A stretch of DNA of 11,440 bases from Theodoxus fluviatilis (GCA_034096865.1 JAWQFJ010001296.1:68443-79882), one strand, 5' to 3'. Shown: positions 1-10,399, counted from the stretch's first letter. The notes: generated from the letters alone by a model not told the origin. Program-made: numbers and translations.

Positions 1-705
1 AGGCCAACACTTCCATGTACACTGCACACCTCACACTGTACCAGACAGGCCAATACTTCCAAGAGCACTGTACACCACACACTGTACCAGACAGGCCAAC
101 ACTTCCATGTACACTGTACACCTCACACTGTACCAGACAGGCCAACACTTCCATGTACACTGCACATCTCACACTGTACCAGACAGGCCAACACTTCCAT
201 GTACACTGTACACCTCACACTGTACAAGACAGGCCAACACTTCCATGTACACTGTACACCTCACACTGTACAAGACAGGCCAACACTTCCATGTACACTG
301 TACACCTCACACTGTACCAGACAGGCCAATACTTCCATGTACACTGTACACCTCACACTGTACCAGACAGGCCAACACTTCCATGTACACTGTACACCTC
401 ACACTGTACCAGACAGGCCAACACTTCCATGTACACTGCACACCTCACACTGTACCAGACAGGCCAACACTTCCACGTACACTGTACACCCCACCCAGTA
501 CCAGACAGGCCAACACTTCTATGTACACTGTACACCTCACACCTTACCAGACAGGCCAACACTTCCATGTACATTGTACACCTCACACCTTACCAGACAG
601 GCCAACACTTCCATGTACACTGTACACCTCACACCTTACCAGACAGGCCAACACTTCCATGTACACTGTACACCTCACACCTTACCAGACAGGCCAACAC
701 TTTCA
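1..705. repeat. 46-bp minisatellite, about 15.3 units
   Basis: The start aggccaa recurs every 46 bases exactly (1, 47, 93, 139 and so on to 691), giving 15 full units and a decaying partial one. Each unit holds two copies of the motif acactgtac separated by a short spacer, so the unit itself looks partly duplicated. Variants cluster: units at 185 and 231 share tgtacaagac, and the last four units (507 to 690) share caccttacc in place of cactgtacc. This suggests local homogenisation by slippage or conversion. Because 46 is not a multiple of 3 and the unit lacks stops in any forward frame, long open frames arise automatically. The array begins at or before base 1, so its left edge is not seen. 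Confidence 0.97.
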
Positions 706-905
706 TACTGTAACCACACTGTACCCGAGTTTCTTGGGTCTGAGAACTGCTGTTGAGGTGTTTACTGCGGTCAGGCGAAATGCAGTGGCCAGACACTGTC
801 TCAACATTCCAGCCATCTTGGGCACAGACTATTCTGAAAGAAAAATTGCTGATGTCATCATCCTTTCCTTCTCCCTTGGTGCAAGTTTCAACAATCCATC
901 CTTTT
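706..905. other. Anonymous spacer
   Basis: Non-repetitive sequence between the minisatellite and the TG array. The open frames entering it are run-through from the repeat. I see no domain, splice signal or RNA gene. Confidence 0.6.
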
Positions 906-974
906 TGTGCATGTGAGTGTGTGCATGTGTGTGTGTTTGAGTGTGTGTGTGTGTGTGTGCATGTGTGTGTGTTT

Positions 975-1036
<62 letters not shown>

Positions 1037-1110
1037 CTGTGTGTCTGTGTGTGTACATGTGTGTGTGTGTGAGTGAGAGAGAGAATGTGTTTGTGTGTGC
1101 TCATGCATGC
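906..1110. repeat. (TG)n microsatellite with interruptions
   Basis: Mostly alternating TG, with the longest pure run around 979-1034. A block with gcatgtgtgtgtgtttgag occurs twice, at 923 and 959, so a 36-base internal duplication lies at the left side. Scattered changes (gactg, gtctg, gtacatg, gagtgagaga) mark the right, older-looking edge. Cysteine/valine or histidine/threonine open frames across it are repeat artefacts. Confidence 0.97.
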
Positions 1111-1531
1111 ACCTACACATGTATAATTTCTTGTATTATTGTTCATTTCTCAGTGTAAGTGTAAGAGTACAAAAATACCAAAGCTTCACACTATCACTCC
1201 ACACTTCATATTTTAGTCAATCCTGCCCCAATTTGTATTAAAAGGAGAAAAAAAAGTTTGTACCATTGGACATACAACTGAAGGACAAGTGTGGTTGGAG
1301 AGAGGTAAATAAACACATCAGAAGAATAATGACACTCAAGCCTGATAAAATATCTACATTGAGAACAAGAAGGATAATCCTTGAAAAGACGGCCATAAAC
1401 ATTATCTGTTACCATCAGTAATGAGAGGTTGTTGAACATAGAATTAAGGGAAAATTGATTTCGAAAGGATAATGTGATGAGTGATTTCATATGATATCTA
1501 GATATTCATATTTTTCCGACCCCCACCCCCA

Positions 1532-1532
<1 letters not shown>
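1111..1532. other. Anonymous AT-rich spacer
   Basis: About 420 bases of AT-rich unique sequence. The open frames are short (at most 94 residues, minus strand) and have no recognisable domain. No transposon terminus, RNA gene or regulatory motif could be supported. Confidence 0.6.

Positions 1533-1600
<68 letters not shown>
1533..1600. repeat. (CA)34 microsatellite
   Basis: Uninterrupted CA dinucleotide run of 34 units, preceded by a short C-rich stretch (acccccacccccat). Being perfect, it is likely polymorphic in length. Confidence 0.99.
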
Positions 1601-1603
<3 letters not shown>

Positions 1604-2390
1604 CTTTTCAAGTATACAGACTTCTCTCTACATGGTGTGACTCGTGGCAGTTCCATGACATCCTTTTCCATGCTCAAACACAAGTTTGATGTTATCTGGT
1701 AATAGCTTGCAGCACTTCTTCTTACACTACAGGCCAAATGAAGAGTGTATCAGATATCGTGGAGGCGTCCGATGGTCTTGCGTGACACGGTGAAAACAAA
1801 TTCAAGTCGACATTTGGAAAGAAGCAAGTTTAATGCAGAGACATGAGAAACACCTATGCCACGCCTAATGCTAGACCTTTAACCGATTTGCATAGATCTC
1901 GTATGTCGACATCGTCACTGGCAGCTTTGCCTACAGTCGTATCATAAACATGACACGCCGAGTCTACTCGATTGGTCGAATCGGTCTTCGACAGGACGAC
2001 AAGACAGGACGCATCGACAGTAAAGAGCACATACTTACGAAGGGAGTACTTGATGGGAAATCGGGGCAAATCCAACTATAGGCAACAACAACAGCACAAC
2101 AACGTATCAATGGCAACGCAAAATCACCAGTAGCACAGTGGCTGCACACATGCGGACACACACAGCGAGTACGTTGGTCAGGTCACGTAGACGACGCGAA
2201 TTACCTCCCCTTCTGTCTATGGCATTCTCTCCCTTCATGAGAAAAATTACATAATTGTGTCACACTTATTCCTTGCCCCAAAGATTCTTACGTCTTCATT
2301 GCAGTTTTTTTTAATACGTGAAGAAGACTTCTGCGCAAGCGTGTGTGGACAGTGAAGACAGCGTATGTGTGTGTGCGAGAGTGCGCGTGT
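1601..2390. other. Anonymous spacer, no gene seen
   Basis: About 790 bases of unique sequence, more GC-rich around 1750-2220 than its flanks. The minus strand has frames of 73 and 65 residues near 1854-2161 that overlap in different phases and show no known domain. The composition hints at an old transposon or gene relic, but I cannot identify one. Confidence 0.5.
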
Positions 2391-3303
<913 letters not shown>

Positions 3304-3595
3304 GACACACACTTGATGGAGTTGCTGTAGACACACACTTGATGGAGTTGCTGTAGACAAACATTTCATGGAGTTACTGTAGTCACACTTAATTGATGGA
3401 GTTGCTGTATAGACACACACTGGATGGAGTTGCTGTAGACACACACTTGATGGAGTTGCTGTAGACACACACTTGATGGAGTTGCTGTAGACAAACATTT
3501 CATGGAGTTACTGTAGTCACACTTAATTGATGGAGTTGCTGTATAGACACACACTGGATGGAGTTGCTGAAGACACACTGGAAGGAGTTTCTTGA
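3304..3595. repeat. 26-bp tandem repeat with 134-bp higher-order period
   Basis: Eleven units share the core atggagttgctgta. Unit starts are 3304, 3330, 3356, 3382 (30 bases), 3412, 3438, 3464, 3490, 3516 (30 bases), 3546 and about 3571. Units 1-5 recur as units 6-10: the two plain units, the aaacatttc/gttactg variant, the 30-base aattgatgg variant and the actggatgg variant appear in the same order 134 bases later. This is a small higher-order repeat. The last units (3571-3595) are diverged and run into the Gypsy pol reading on the minus strand. Confidence 0.95.
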
Positions 3596-4322
3596 GCAGG
3601 AGACCATTGCCATAGGACGTCGTTTCTCAGAAGGTTGGAGAGCGGGTGAACTATAAGTCAGTCAGGTGGGGAACATATCTTGCCAGGTAGTTCACCATTC
3701 CGAGAAATCTGCGGAGCTTGATGCCTTTCTCAGCACATCTTTCCAGAAACTTGTTGAGGTTGCAGTCATGTTCAGCCACAGAGCGGCCTTGGATGAGGAC
3801 GTCGTCTGCGATGCACACGACACCGGGTAGCCCATGGAGTGCTTCAAGAAGTTTTCGCTGGAAGATTTTTGACGAGACAGAAGTTCCAAATGGAAGTCGG
3901 AGCCAGCGATATCGTCCGAAACAAGTTTGAAAGGTCGTCAGCAGGCTGGACTCAGTGTCGCGCTGGATGTGCCAGTAGCCAGAAGAGAGGTCTGCCTTTT
4001 AAGAAGACAATGGAGTTGCTGAGCTCATGAAGGCTGTCGTCAAGAGTCGGAAGAGTGTAGTGCTCTCGCAATAGTGCCTTGTTAAGTTCCCTGGGGTCAA
4101 TGCATATTCTTAGTTCTCCAGACTTTTTCTCTGTGATCACCATCTGGCTCACCCAAGGAGTTGGGTCGTCAACAGGTGTGATAACGCCGAGTTCGGTGAG
4201 TCTGGTCAACTCTTTCGTTAGTTTCGGCTTGACGGCGACAGGAACTCGTCTGTGGGGCATAATGGTTGGCTGGACAGATGGGTCAGTGTTCAGATGATGT
4301 GCGCCAGGGAGGGTGCCAAGAG
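3573..4322 (-). pseudogene. Ty3/Gypsy retrotransposon pol relic (reverse transcriptase)
   Basis: This is the reverse transcriptase domain of an LTR retrotransposon of the Gypsy (Metaviridae) type, which in an intact element copies genomic RNA into DNA. Read 5' to 3' on the minus strand, the visible motifs are: LPGAHHL and PHRRVPVAV (pre-RT); GVITPVDDPTPWVSQMV; ICIDPRELNKA; the first catalytic aspartate in ADLSSGYWHIQ (codon 3990-3992); LPFG; the paired aspartates of IADD (3801-3806); and RFLGMVNYLARY followed by WQWSPAQE (connection region). It is dead. The frame changes near 3996-4000 and near 3657. About 45 codons of the RT thumb are missing at about 3710-3720, where GIKL joins directly to RRFLGMV. 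RNase H and integrase are absent, because the reading dissolves into the 26-bp tandem repeat. Zinc knuckle and protease are also absent between it and Gag. Confidence 0.92.
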
Positions 4323-4946
4323 ATCCATCATGGCATGGTGATGTTGGGTGGCATGCTCAGCGGCCTTGGCCAGATCGATGCACTTTTCGAGAGTGAGGAG
4401 TCTCTCTCGGAGGAGTGCGGCTTGAACCGAAGAGTCCTTCACTCCAAGCACGAGTCGATCTCTGAGCATACTGTCCTAATTGAAGGTGGGACAGAAGTTG
4501 CACGTTTTCAGGAGATTCCTTAGAGCAGAGAGAAACGTGTCGAATTTTTCACGGTGACGCTGGTTGCGTTGATGGAATTTAAAACGTTCATACGTTTCAT
4601 TGATTTCACCAATGGCAAATCTGTCGAATTCTGCGATGATTTCGTTGACAGTGCGGTTCTCCTCAGGAGTCGCGAAGCGGAAGCCATTGTAGACGCGTAC
4701 AGATTGTCACCGAGTGAGTGGAGTAGCAGTGCCACTTGATACTTCGGAGTGTGCTCCGACAAAATGGTCAGGGTAGAATAGAGATTCTACTTCTGTTTGA
4801 AGAGCTACCAGTTGTCAGGAGCGTTGTGTTCGACGTCAAAGGGCGGAGGTGGGCGGATGCCTGGACGCTTGGTTTATAGGAGTAGTCGGCAAGGCAGGGT
4901 CGGGATCGCGTGAGTCGGCTGGGGCATGCTCGTGAGGGACAGACAT
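4323..4946 (-). pseudogene. Ty3/Gypsy retrotransposon gag relic
   Basis: This is the capsid-type Gag of the same element, which in an intact copy packages the RNA in cytoplasmic particles. The likely start is the ATG at 4946-4944 (MSVPHEHAP). After it come a proline-rich RPPPPFD segment, ALLLHSLGD, NETYERFKF, FDTFLSALRNL, DSMLRDRLVLGV, LRERLLTLEKCIDLAKAAEH. This order is typical of Gypsy Gag (short variable N-terminus, then the helical retrotransposon-gag region). The span is about 208 codons, so the C-terminal zinc knuckle is missing. Breaks: a frame change between 4946 and 4858, another near 4705, and in-frame stops at 4805-4807, 4787-4789 and 4476-4478. The frame ends about where the RT reading begins in another phase. 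The family is assigned from motif memory, not from a search. Confidence 0.85.
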
Positions 4947-5427
4947 CTTGGAATTTCGGCGAGGCGAAACTTTGCAATGATCCAAACACTCAAAGAATCA
5001 GGGGACGAGGTATGAGCTCCGTCGAGATCGAGACACACTCGGGAAGACAGAGTGATCTTTTCCTACTTCTAGGGAAACAACGGCGCGACGCTTACAAAAT
5101 CTGTGAAAGACACGACTGTTTTTGGAGTAGAAAGTTTATTGTTTCTACAATGGTGACCTCCTGCTGTGTGAAGAGCTTCCACAATCAGCACGACAGAGAG
5201 AATGATCGACGTTTTTTTTTTTGGTTGTACCGCGTGTTGCAACGCGAAAAGGCAAGGAAATGCTGGATCTCACAACTCAAAGGCGCCGTGAGTGGATCGC
5301 TCAACTGAACCTGAAGTCACTCAATTTTGACACTAATTAATAAGGCAGATCGATATGTTTGTTTGGATCACTTTGTAAATGGTGAGAATTTGTTATGTTT
5401 TGCGTTTTGTAACTTAACAAATACTAG
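4947..5427. other. Region upstream of Gypsy gag; possible degraded LTR/leader
   Basis: By position this should hold the 5' leader, primer-binding site and LTR of the minus-strand Gypsy element. A minus-strand AATAAA lies at 5136-5141, as expected for an LTR polyadenylation signal, and an 11-base T run begins near 5212. I could not find a convincing LTR end, a tRNA-matching primer-binding site or a second LTR copy, so boundaries are not given. The 132-residue plus-strand frame here has no recognisable domain. Confidence 0.35.
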
Positions 5428-5940
5428 AAAAGACGGAAAGAGAGTATGCAGGACAGATTACAGGGGAGAAAGAAAGGCCAAGATGTCGCAGAGACTAACA
5501 ACAGTGTTTTGTTCTGTTACCTGATTTGACTTTTTGATACTACAAAACAGCAATATCAATTGCACCGATATTCAATGTTTGTTCAATCTGATTGGACCGG
5601 TACAAATCTGGGTCGACGTTTTGTGGATAGGCCTCGTTCGCAGCGACAACTTACAAGTGACCGTGAAATAGGACGGTAAAATCAGATTTTACCGTCCTAT
5701 TTCACGGTCACTTGTAAGTTGTCGCTGCGAACGAGGCCTATTCACAAAACGTCGACCCAGATTTGTACCGGTCCAATCAGATTGAACAAACATTGAATAT
5801 CGATGCAATTGATATTGCTGTTTTGTAGTATCAAAAAGTCAAATCAGGTAACAGAACAAAACACTGTTGTTAGTCTCTGCGACATCTTGGCCTTTCTTTC
5901 TCCCCTGTAATCTGTCCTGCATACTCTCTTTCCGTTTTTT
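5428..5940. repeat. 513-bp near-perfect palindrome (256-bp arms, 1-base loop)
   Basis: The left arm 5428-5683 is the reverse complement of the right arm 5685-5940, with A5684 as the only unpaired centre base. Comparing the arms base by base, I find three mismatches in 256 pairs (left positions 5432, 5565 and 5626), all transitions, and no indels. Pairing stops abruptly on both sides: 5427 and 5941 do not pair. The centre reads taaaatc-a-gatttta, and each arm has a smaller ACCGT/ACGGT inverted pair near it. No clear target-site duplication flanks the arms. It has no coding capacity that I recognise. It could be a fold-back element, an inverted duplication from replication template switching, or a hairpin-RNA source. 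Confidence 0.97.
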
Positions 5941-6288
5941 AATGCAAAACCTAGAGGTTCAACGCCAGCGGTTTTTATTCCTCGCAAGATCCTGTAAGGT
6001 TTCTAGCGTAAGCAACGTGCTCCGGCAGTCCTCACAGCGAGTAGTCTAGTCACGTGCTATTTCGGATATTTCCGGAACACAGTTCTTATTTTCATCACAA
6101 CCGAAACTGTTCTTATGTTGATCTTCGACCTTGTATTTTCTACAAGGCGACACATGATGCTAGATTGTAAATGTGCATTTATGCTCACGTATCCATCTGT
6201 TCCACCATTCCCACCTCTCTCACTTCCCTTCGTCTGATATCCTCCCTCCCCCTCTTCTCAGAAGTCATACCTGTCTTTGTGGGCAGTA
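5941..6288. other. Anonymous spacer right of the palindrome
   Basis: About 350 bases of unique sequence with no domain-bearing frame. A CACGTG E-box-type hexamer lies at 6051-6056, and the part after about 6200 is pyrimidine-rich before the GA array. Nothing else could be supported. Confidence 0.5.
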
Positions 6289-6293
6289 GGAGG

Positions 6294-6378
<85 letters not shown>

Positions 6379-6379
6379 G
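6289..6379. repeat. (GA)n microsatellite ending in G12
   Basis: Starts as ggagggagg, becomes pure GA from about 6299 to 6367, and ends in twelve consecutive G (6368-6379) followed by C. Purine strand is plus. This end structure is echoed by the GA array near 10389. Confidence 0.97.
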
Positions 6380-6470
6380 CAAGCGAACTTTTACAAGAAT
6401 AGTGAGTTAGACAGTAGTGCCTTTCTTACATTCGGTCCTTGAGGCAAAATACCTTGTATTCAAGTGTAAT

Positions 6471-6500
6471 ACACACACACACACACACGCGCGCGCGCGC
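6471..6500. repeat. (AC)9(GC)6 alternating purine-pyrimidine tract
   Basis: Nine AC units (6471-6488) change without a break into six GC units (6489-6500), then into the GATA array. Strict purine-pyrimidine alternation over 30 bases, including CG steps, is the classic Z-DNA-prone composition. Confidence 0.97.
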
Positions 6501-7242
<742 letters not shown>

Positions 7243-7254
7243 GATTGATTAAAC

Positions 7255-7260
7255 TTTATT
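7255..7260 (-). promoter_or_regulatory. Polyadenylation signal of the LINE (AATAAA)
   Basis: TTTATT on the plus strand, AATAAA in LINE sense, about 10 bases before the inferred 3' end. Position fits a LINE 3' terminus. Confidence 0.6.
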
Positions 7261-7352
7261 TTTCAAGGGAAATACACGAATTAGGCATAACTGCCTATCT
7301 TACATCCAAACCTTGATAAAACAAGAAAACAAGCAAACAAATCCAATCTCAT

Positions 7353-7379
7353 CCCCCACCCCTACCCACCCACCCACCC
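7353..7379 (-). other. G-quadruplex motif in the LINE 3' UTR
   Basis: In LINE sense the strand reads GGGTGGGTGGGTGGGT followed by AGGGGTGGGGG: four G3 runs with single-base loops, plus two further G runs. Short loops make this among the most stable quadruplex sequence types. It lies about 110 bases after the ORF stop and about 95 before the polyadenylation signal. Confidence 0.85.
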
Positions 7380-8002
7380 TCTATCCCACACAAAATTCAC
7401 ACAATAACACAGGTTACAATCAATTCATGGTAACGAAATACCACGTTGAAAATAGCCACAAAGTGAATTTAGAATAAGATGAAAGTATCTAGGATGACTG
7501 CATAAGAAAAGTATGTAGTTTCAATTTAAATTTCTCTAAAGATTTCGCAATTTTTAGAGAATTGGACAGTGTGTTCCACATAGTAGCCCCTGAATAAGAT
7601 AGGCTATGTTTAAACAAATCAATCCTAGGTTGTGGAATTATGAAGTTATGTACACGAATATTTGAATGTTGGAATAAGTTTATCAAATAATAAGGCACAT
7701 CACCATCATTATTTCTTTTCATTAAGACACATTTATTGAATTGTAAATGCTTATGAAAAGGCAATATGTTAAGTTCTTTCATTTTGTCATTTGTAAATAG
7801 TGAACTATCTGTTATTGTAAGCTTAGAGGCTCTTCGATACAATGACTTGAGCCTTTTCAAGTTAGCGTCTTTAGAGCCATCCCAAATTGTTGACGCATAA
7901 TTAACGTGAGATAAGATATGAGCATGGAAGAAGATTTTGCAAGTTTGAACGTCAACAATATGTCTTAATTTGGAAAGAATAAATAGATTAATAGATTTTT
8001 TT

Positions 8003-8693
8003 AACTCACATGCGAAGCAAAAGTGAGTCTATGTACTCACCCGTTTCGTCCGCCTGGGCGTCCGGGCGTCCTGGCGTGCGTAAATTTTTTCACATTTTCC
8101 CAATTTTCTCTCAAGTTTTTGAGATTGCATACCTCATCTATATATGATATATAGGGCAAAGTAAGCCCTATCTTTTGATACCAGTTTGGTTGACCTTGCT
8201 TCAAGGTCAAGGTCACAGGAGCTCTTCAAAGTTGGATTGTATACATATTTTGAAGTGACCTTGACCCTGAACTATGGAAGATAACTGTTTCAAACTTAAT
8301 AATTATGTGGGGCACATGTTATACTTTCATCATGAGACACATTTGGTCACATATCATCAAGGTCAAGGTCACTTTGACCCTTATGAAATGTGACCAAAAT
8401 GGGGTAGTGAACCACTAAAAGTGACCATATCTCATGGTAGAAAGTGCCAATAAGCACCATTGTGCTTCCTATGTCTTGAATTAACAGCTTTGTGTTGCAT
8501 GACCTTGGATGACCTTGACCTTGGGTCAAGGCCACATGTATTTTGGTAGGGAAAATGTGTAAAGCATTTCTTAGTGTATGATGTCATTGCTAGGTTTAGT
8601 TGTTTGACCTTGACCTTGAAGGTCACCTGAATGTCAAGGTCATGTAAATGTCAAGGTCAAGAATGTGAGTCGTATGGGCTTTGCCCTTCTTGT
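8003..8693. mobile_element. Non-autonomous Helentron/HINE-like element inserted in the LINE
   Basis: This 691-bp block interrupts the LINE coding region between an IDYIC motif and KLRHIV. Removing it brings the two halves into one frame, which defines the edges to within a few T residues. The left end carries actcacat (8004-8011) and the right part its inverted copy atgtgagt (8663-8670). After that comes a perfect GGGC-TTT-GCCC hairpin (8676-8686) seven bases from the right edge. The site lies within a T run and shows no target-site duplication. A left-terminal/right-subterminal inverted repeat, a 3' hairpin and T/T insertion without duplication are the published hallmarks of Helentron-type elements. 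No ORF or Rep/helicase is present, so it would be mobilised in trans. The interior has a GC-rich short repeat (gggcgtcc, 8055-8073) and clusters of AGGTCA. The alternative is a MITE or SINE of unknown type. Confidence 0.6.
8191..8659. promoter_or_regulatory. Cluster of nuclear-receptor half-sites inside the inserted element
   Basis: I count 14 exact AGGTCA or TGACCT hexamers (starts 8191, 8204, 8210, 8256, 8360, 8366, 8500, 8510, 8516, 8605, 8611, 8620, 8637, 8654) and three GGGTCA/TGACCC variants (8262, 8375, 8523). Many are head-to-tail without spacing (8204/8210, 8256/8262, 8360/8366, 8510/8516, 8605/8611), and many have the TCAAGGTCA extension recognised by ERR, SF-1/FTZ-F1 and related monomer-binding receptors. 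Receptor binding is inference; the motif density is direct observation. Confidence 0.6.
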
Positions 8694-8695
8694 TT

Positions 8696-9725
<1,030 letters not shown>

Positions 9726-9726
<1 letters not shown>

Positions 9727-9857
9727 AGACAGGGGAATCAGTACAAGAAAGGCGTCTGACCCCTAACCTCACAATATCGCCACCTTGTGGCAAACCAGTG
9801 CAGCCACTCCCACCTCCACCCTTCCTAACATTGCACTTCCACAGTTGTGGGACTTGA

Positions 9858-9861
<4 letters not shown>
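9726..9861. other. Short anonymous spacer with a CTCF-like motif
   Basis: Unique sequence between two microsatellites. On the minus strand ccacaaggtggcga (9790-9777) fits the usual CTCF core at about 12 of 14 positions by eye. There is no other feature. Confidence 0.4.

Positions 9862-9924
<63 letters not shown>
9862..9924. repeat. (GT)n microsatellite
   Basis: Perfect GT dinucleotide run of about 31 units. Confidence 0.99.
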
Positions 9925-9925
<1 letters not shown>

Positions 9926-10161
9926 ATCAAATGGCCACCGACAGCTATTACATGTAGAGGGAGTCACTCGTTTTGAAGATCAACGTTTTTCTTCTCTTGA
10001 CAACAAAAGACGTCTGCGAAAATGGCGCAGTACAGCCCTCATTGACTTTGACACAGCCATAGTATGTGTCTTCCTTGCCACAGGCTCTGCACATCCGGGT
10101 TACGACTGAGTCCCGTCTTGGGCGCAACTGACGTCTTCGTCGACATCGACAGACCACAAGA
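9925..10161. other. Anonymous spacer with a weak zinc-finger-like minus-strand reading
   Basis: Between two microsatellites the minus strand is open and reads MCRACGKEDTYYG, then NEGC, then, one frame over, HFRRR (about 10094 down to 10010). Spacing loosely recalls the first zinc finger and P-box of a nuclear-receptor DNA-binding domain (CxxCG, YG, CEGC, FFRR). However, the third conserved cysteine is absent, the loop is two residues short and a frame change is needed. No splice sites or further domain sequence were found. It may be a decayed fragment or coincidence. Confidence 0.25.
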
Positions 10162-10162
10162 A

Positions 10163-10256
<94 letters not shown>
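10162..10256. repeat. (CA)n microsatellite with two interruptions
   Basis: CA dinucleotides broken by actcacaaacac near 10190 and by caaacacg at the right end, which leads into the GA array. Confidence 0.97.
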
Positions 10257-10259
10257 CGC

Positions 10260-10310
<51 letters not shown>

Positions 10311-10329
10311 CAGAGAGAGAGACAGAGAC

Positions 10330-10399
<70 letters not shown>

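Larger units (their letters stand above)
7244..8002 (-). pseudogene. LINE relic: C-terminal part of RT ORF and 3' UTR
   Basis: Downstream half of a minus-strand non-LTR retrotransposon. The reading at about 8000-7489 continues from the RT half across an inserted element: KLRHIVDVQT, HVNYASTIWDG, LKRLKSLYRRASKL, VPYYLINLFQHS, SYSGATMWNTLSNS and FKLKLHTFLMQSS, then a TAG stop at 7489-7491. This order (YaSTIWdg, LqRRAaKL, fsY.Ga.mWN.Ls, FK.kL) is the usual C-terminal region of CR1/Jockey/RTE-X-like LINEs. The clade is not resolved. The frame is open from the insertion to the stop. The 3' UTR (7488-7244) has a G-rich tract on the sense strand and AATAAA at 7255-7260, ending in an aatcaatc tail against the GA array. 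Confidence 0.9.

Noticed and set aside
1..705. Possible CRISPR-like array
   Set aside because: Units are contiguous with no unique spacers, and the window is eukaryotic; it is an ordinary minisatellite.
107..916. Open frame of 269 residues across the minisatellite
   Set aside because: It is produced by a stop-free 46-base unit that is open in all three forward frames; there is no domain and no start context that distinguishes one frame.
1854..2161. Two overlapping minus-strand frames (73 and 65 residues)
   Set aside because: No domain, overlapping phases, no transcript signals; kept only as an anonymous region.
5144..5160. Plus-strand ctacaatggtgacctcc resembling an LTR end plus primer-binding site
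   Set aside because: It is on the wrong strand for the Gypsy element, and the match to a tRNA 3' end fails after about nine bases.
5956..5966. ggttcaacgcc resembling a tRNA/SINE B box
   Set aside because: No A box at the right distance and no tRNA fold; the hexanucleotide-level match is expected by chance.
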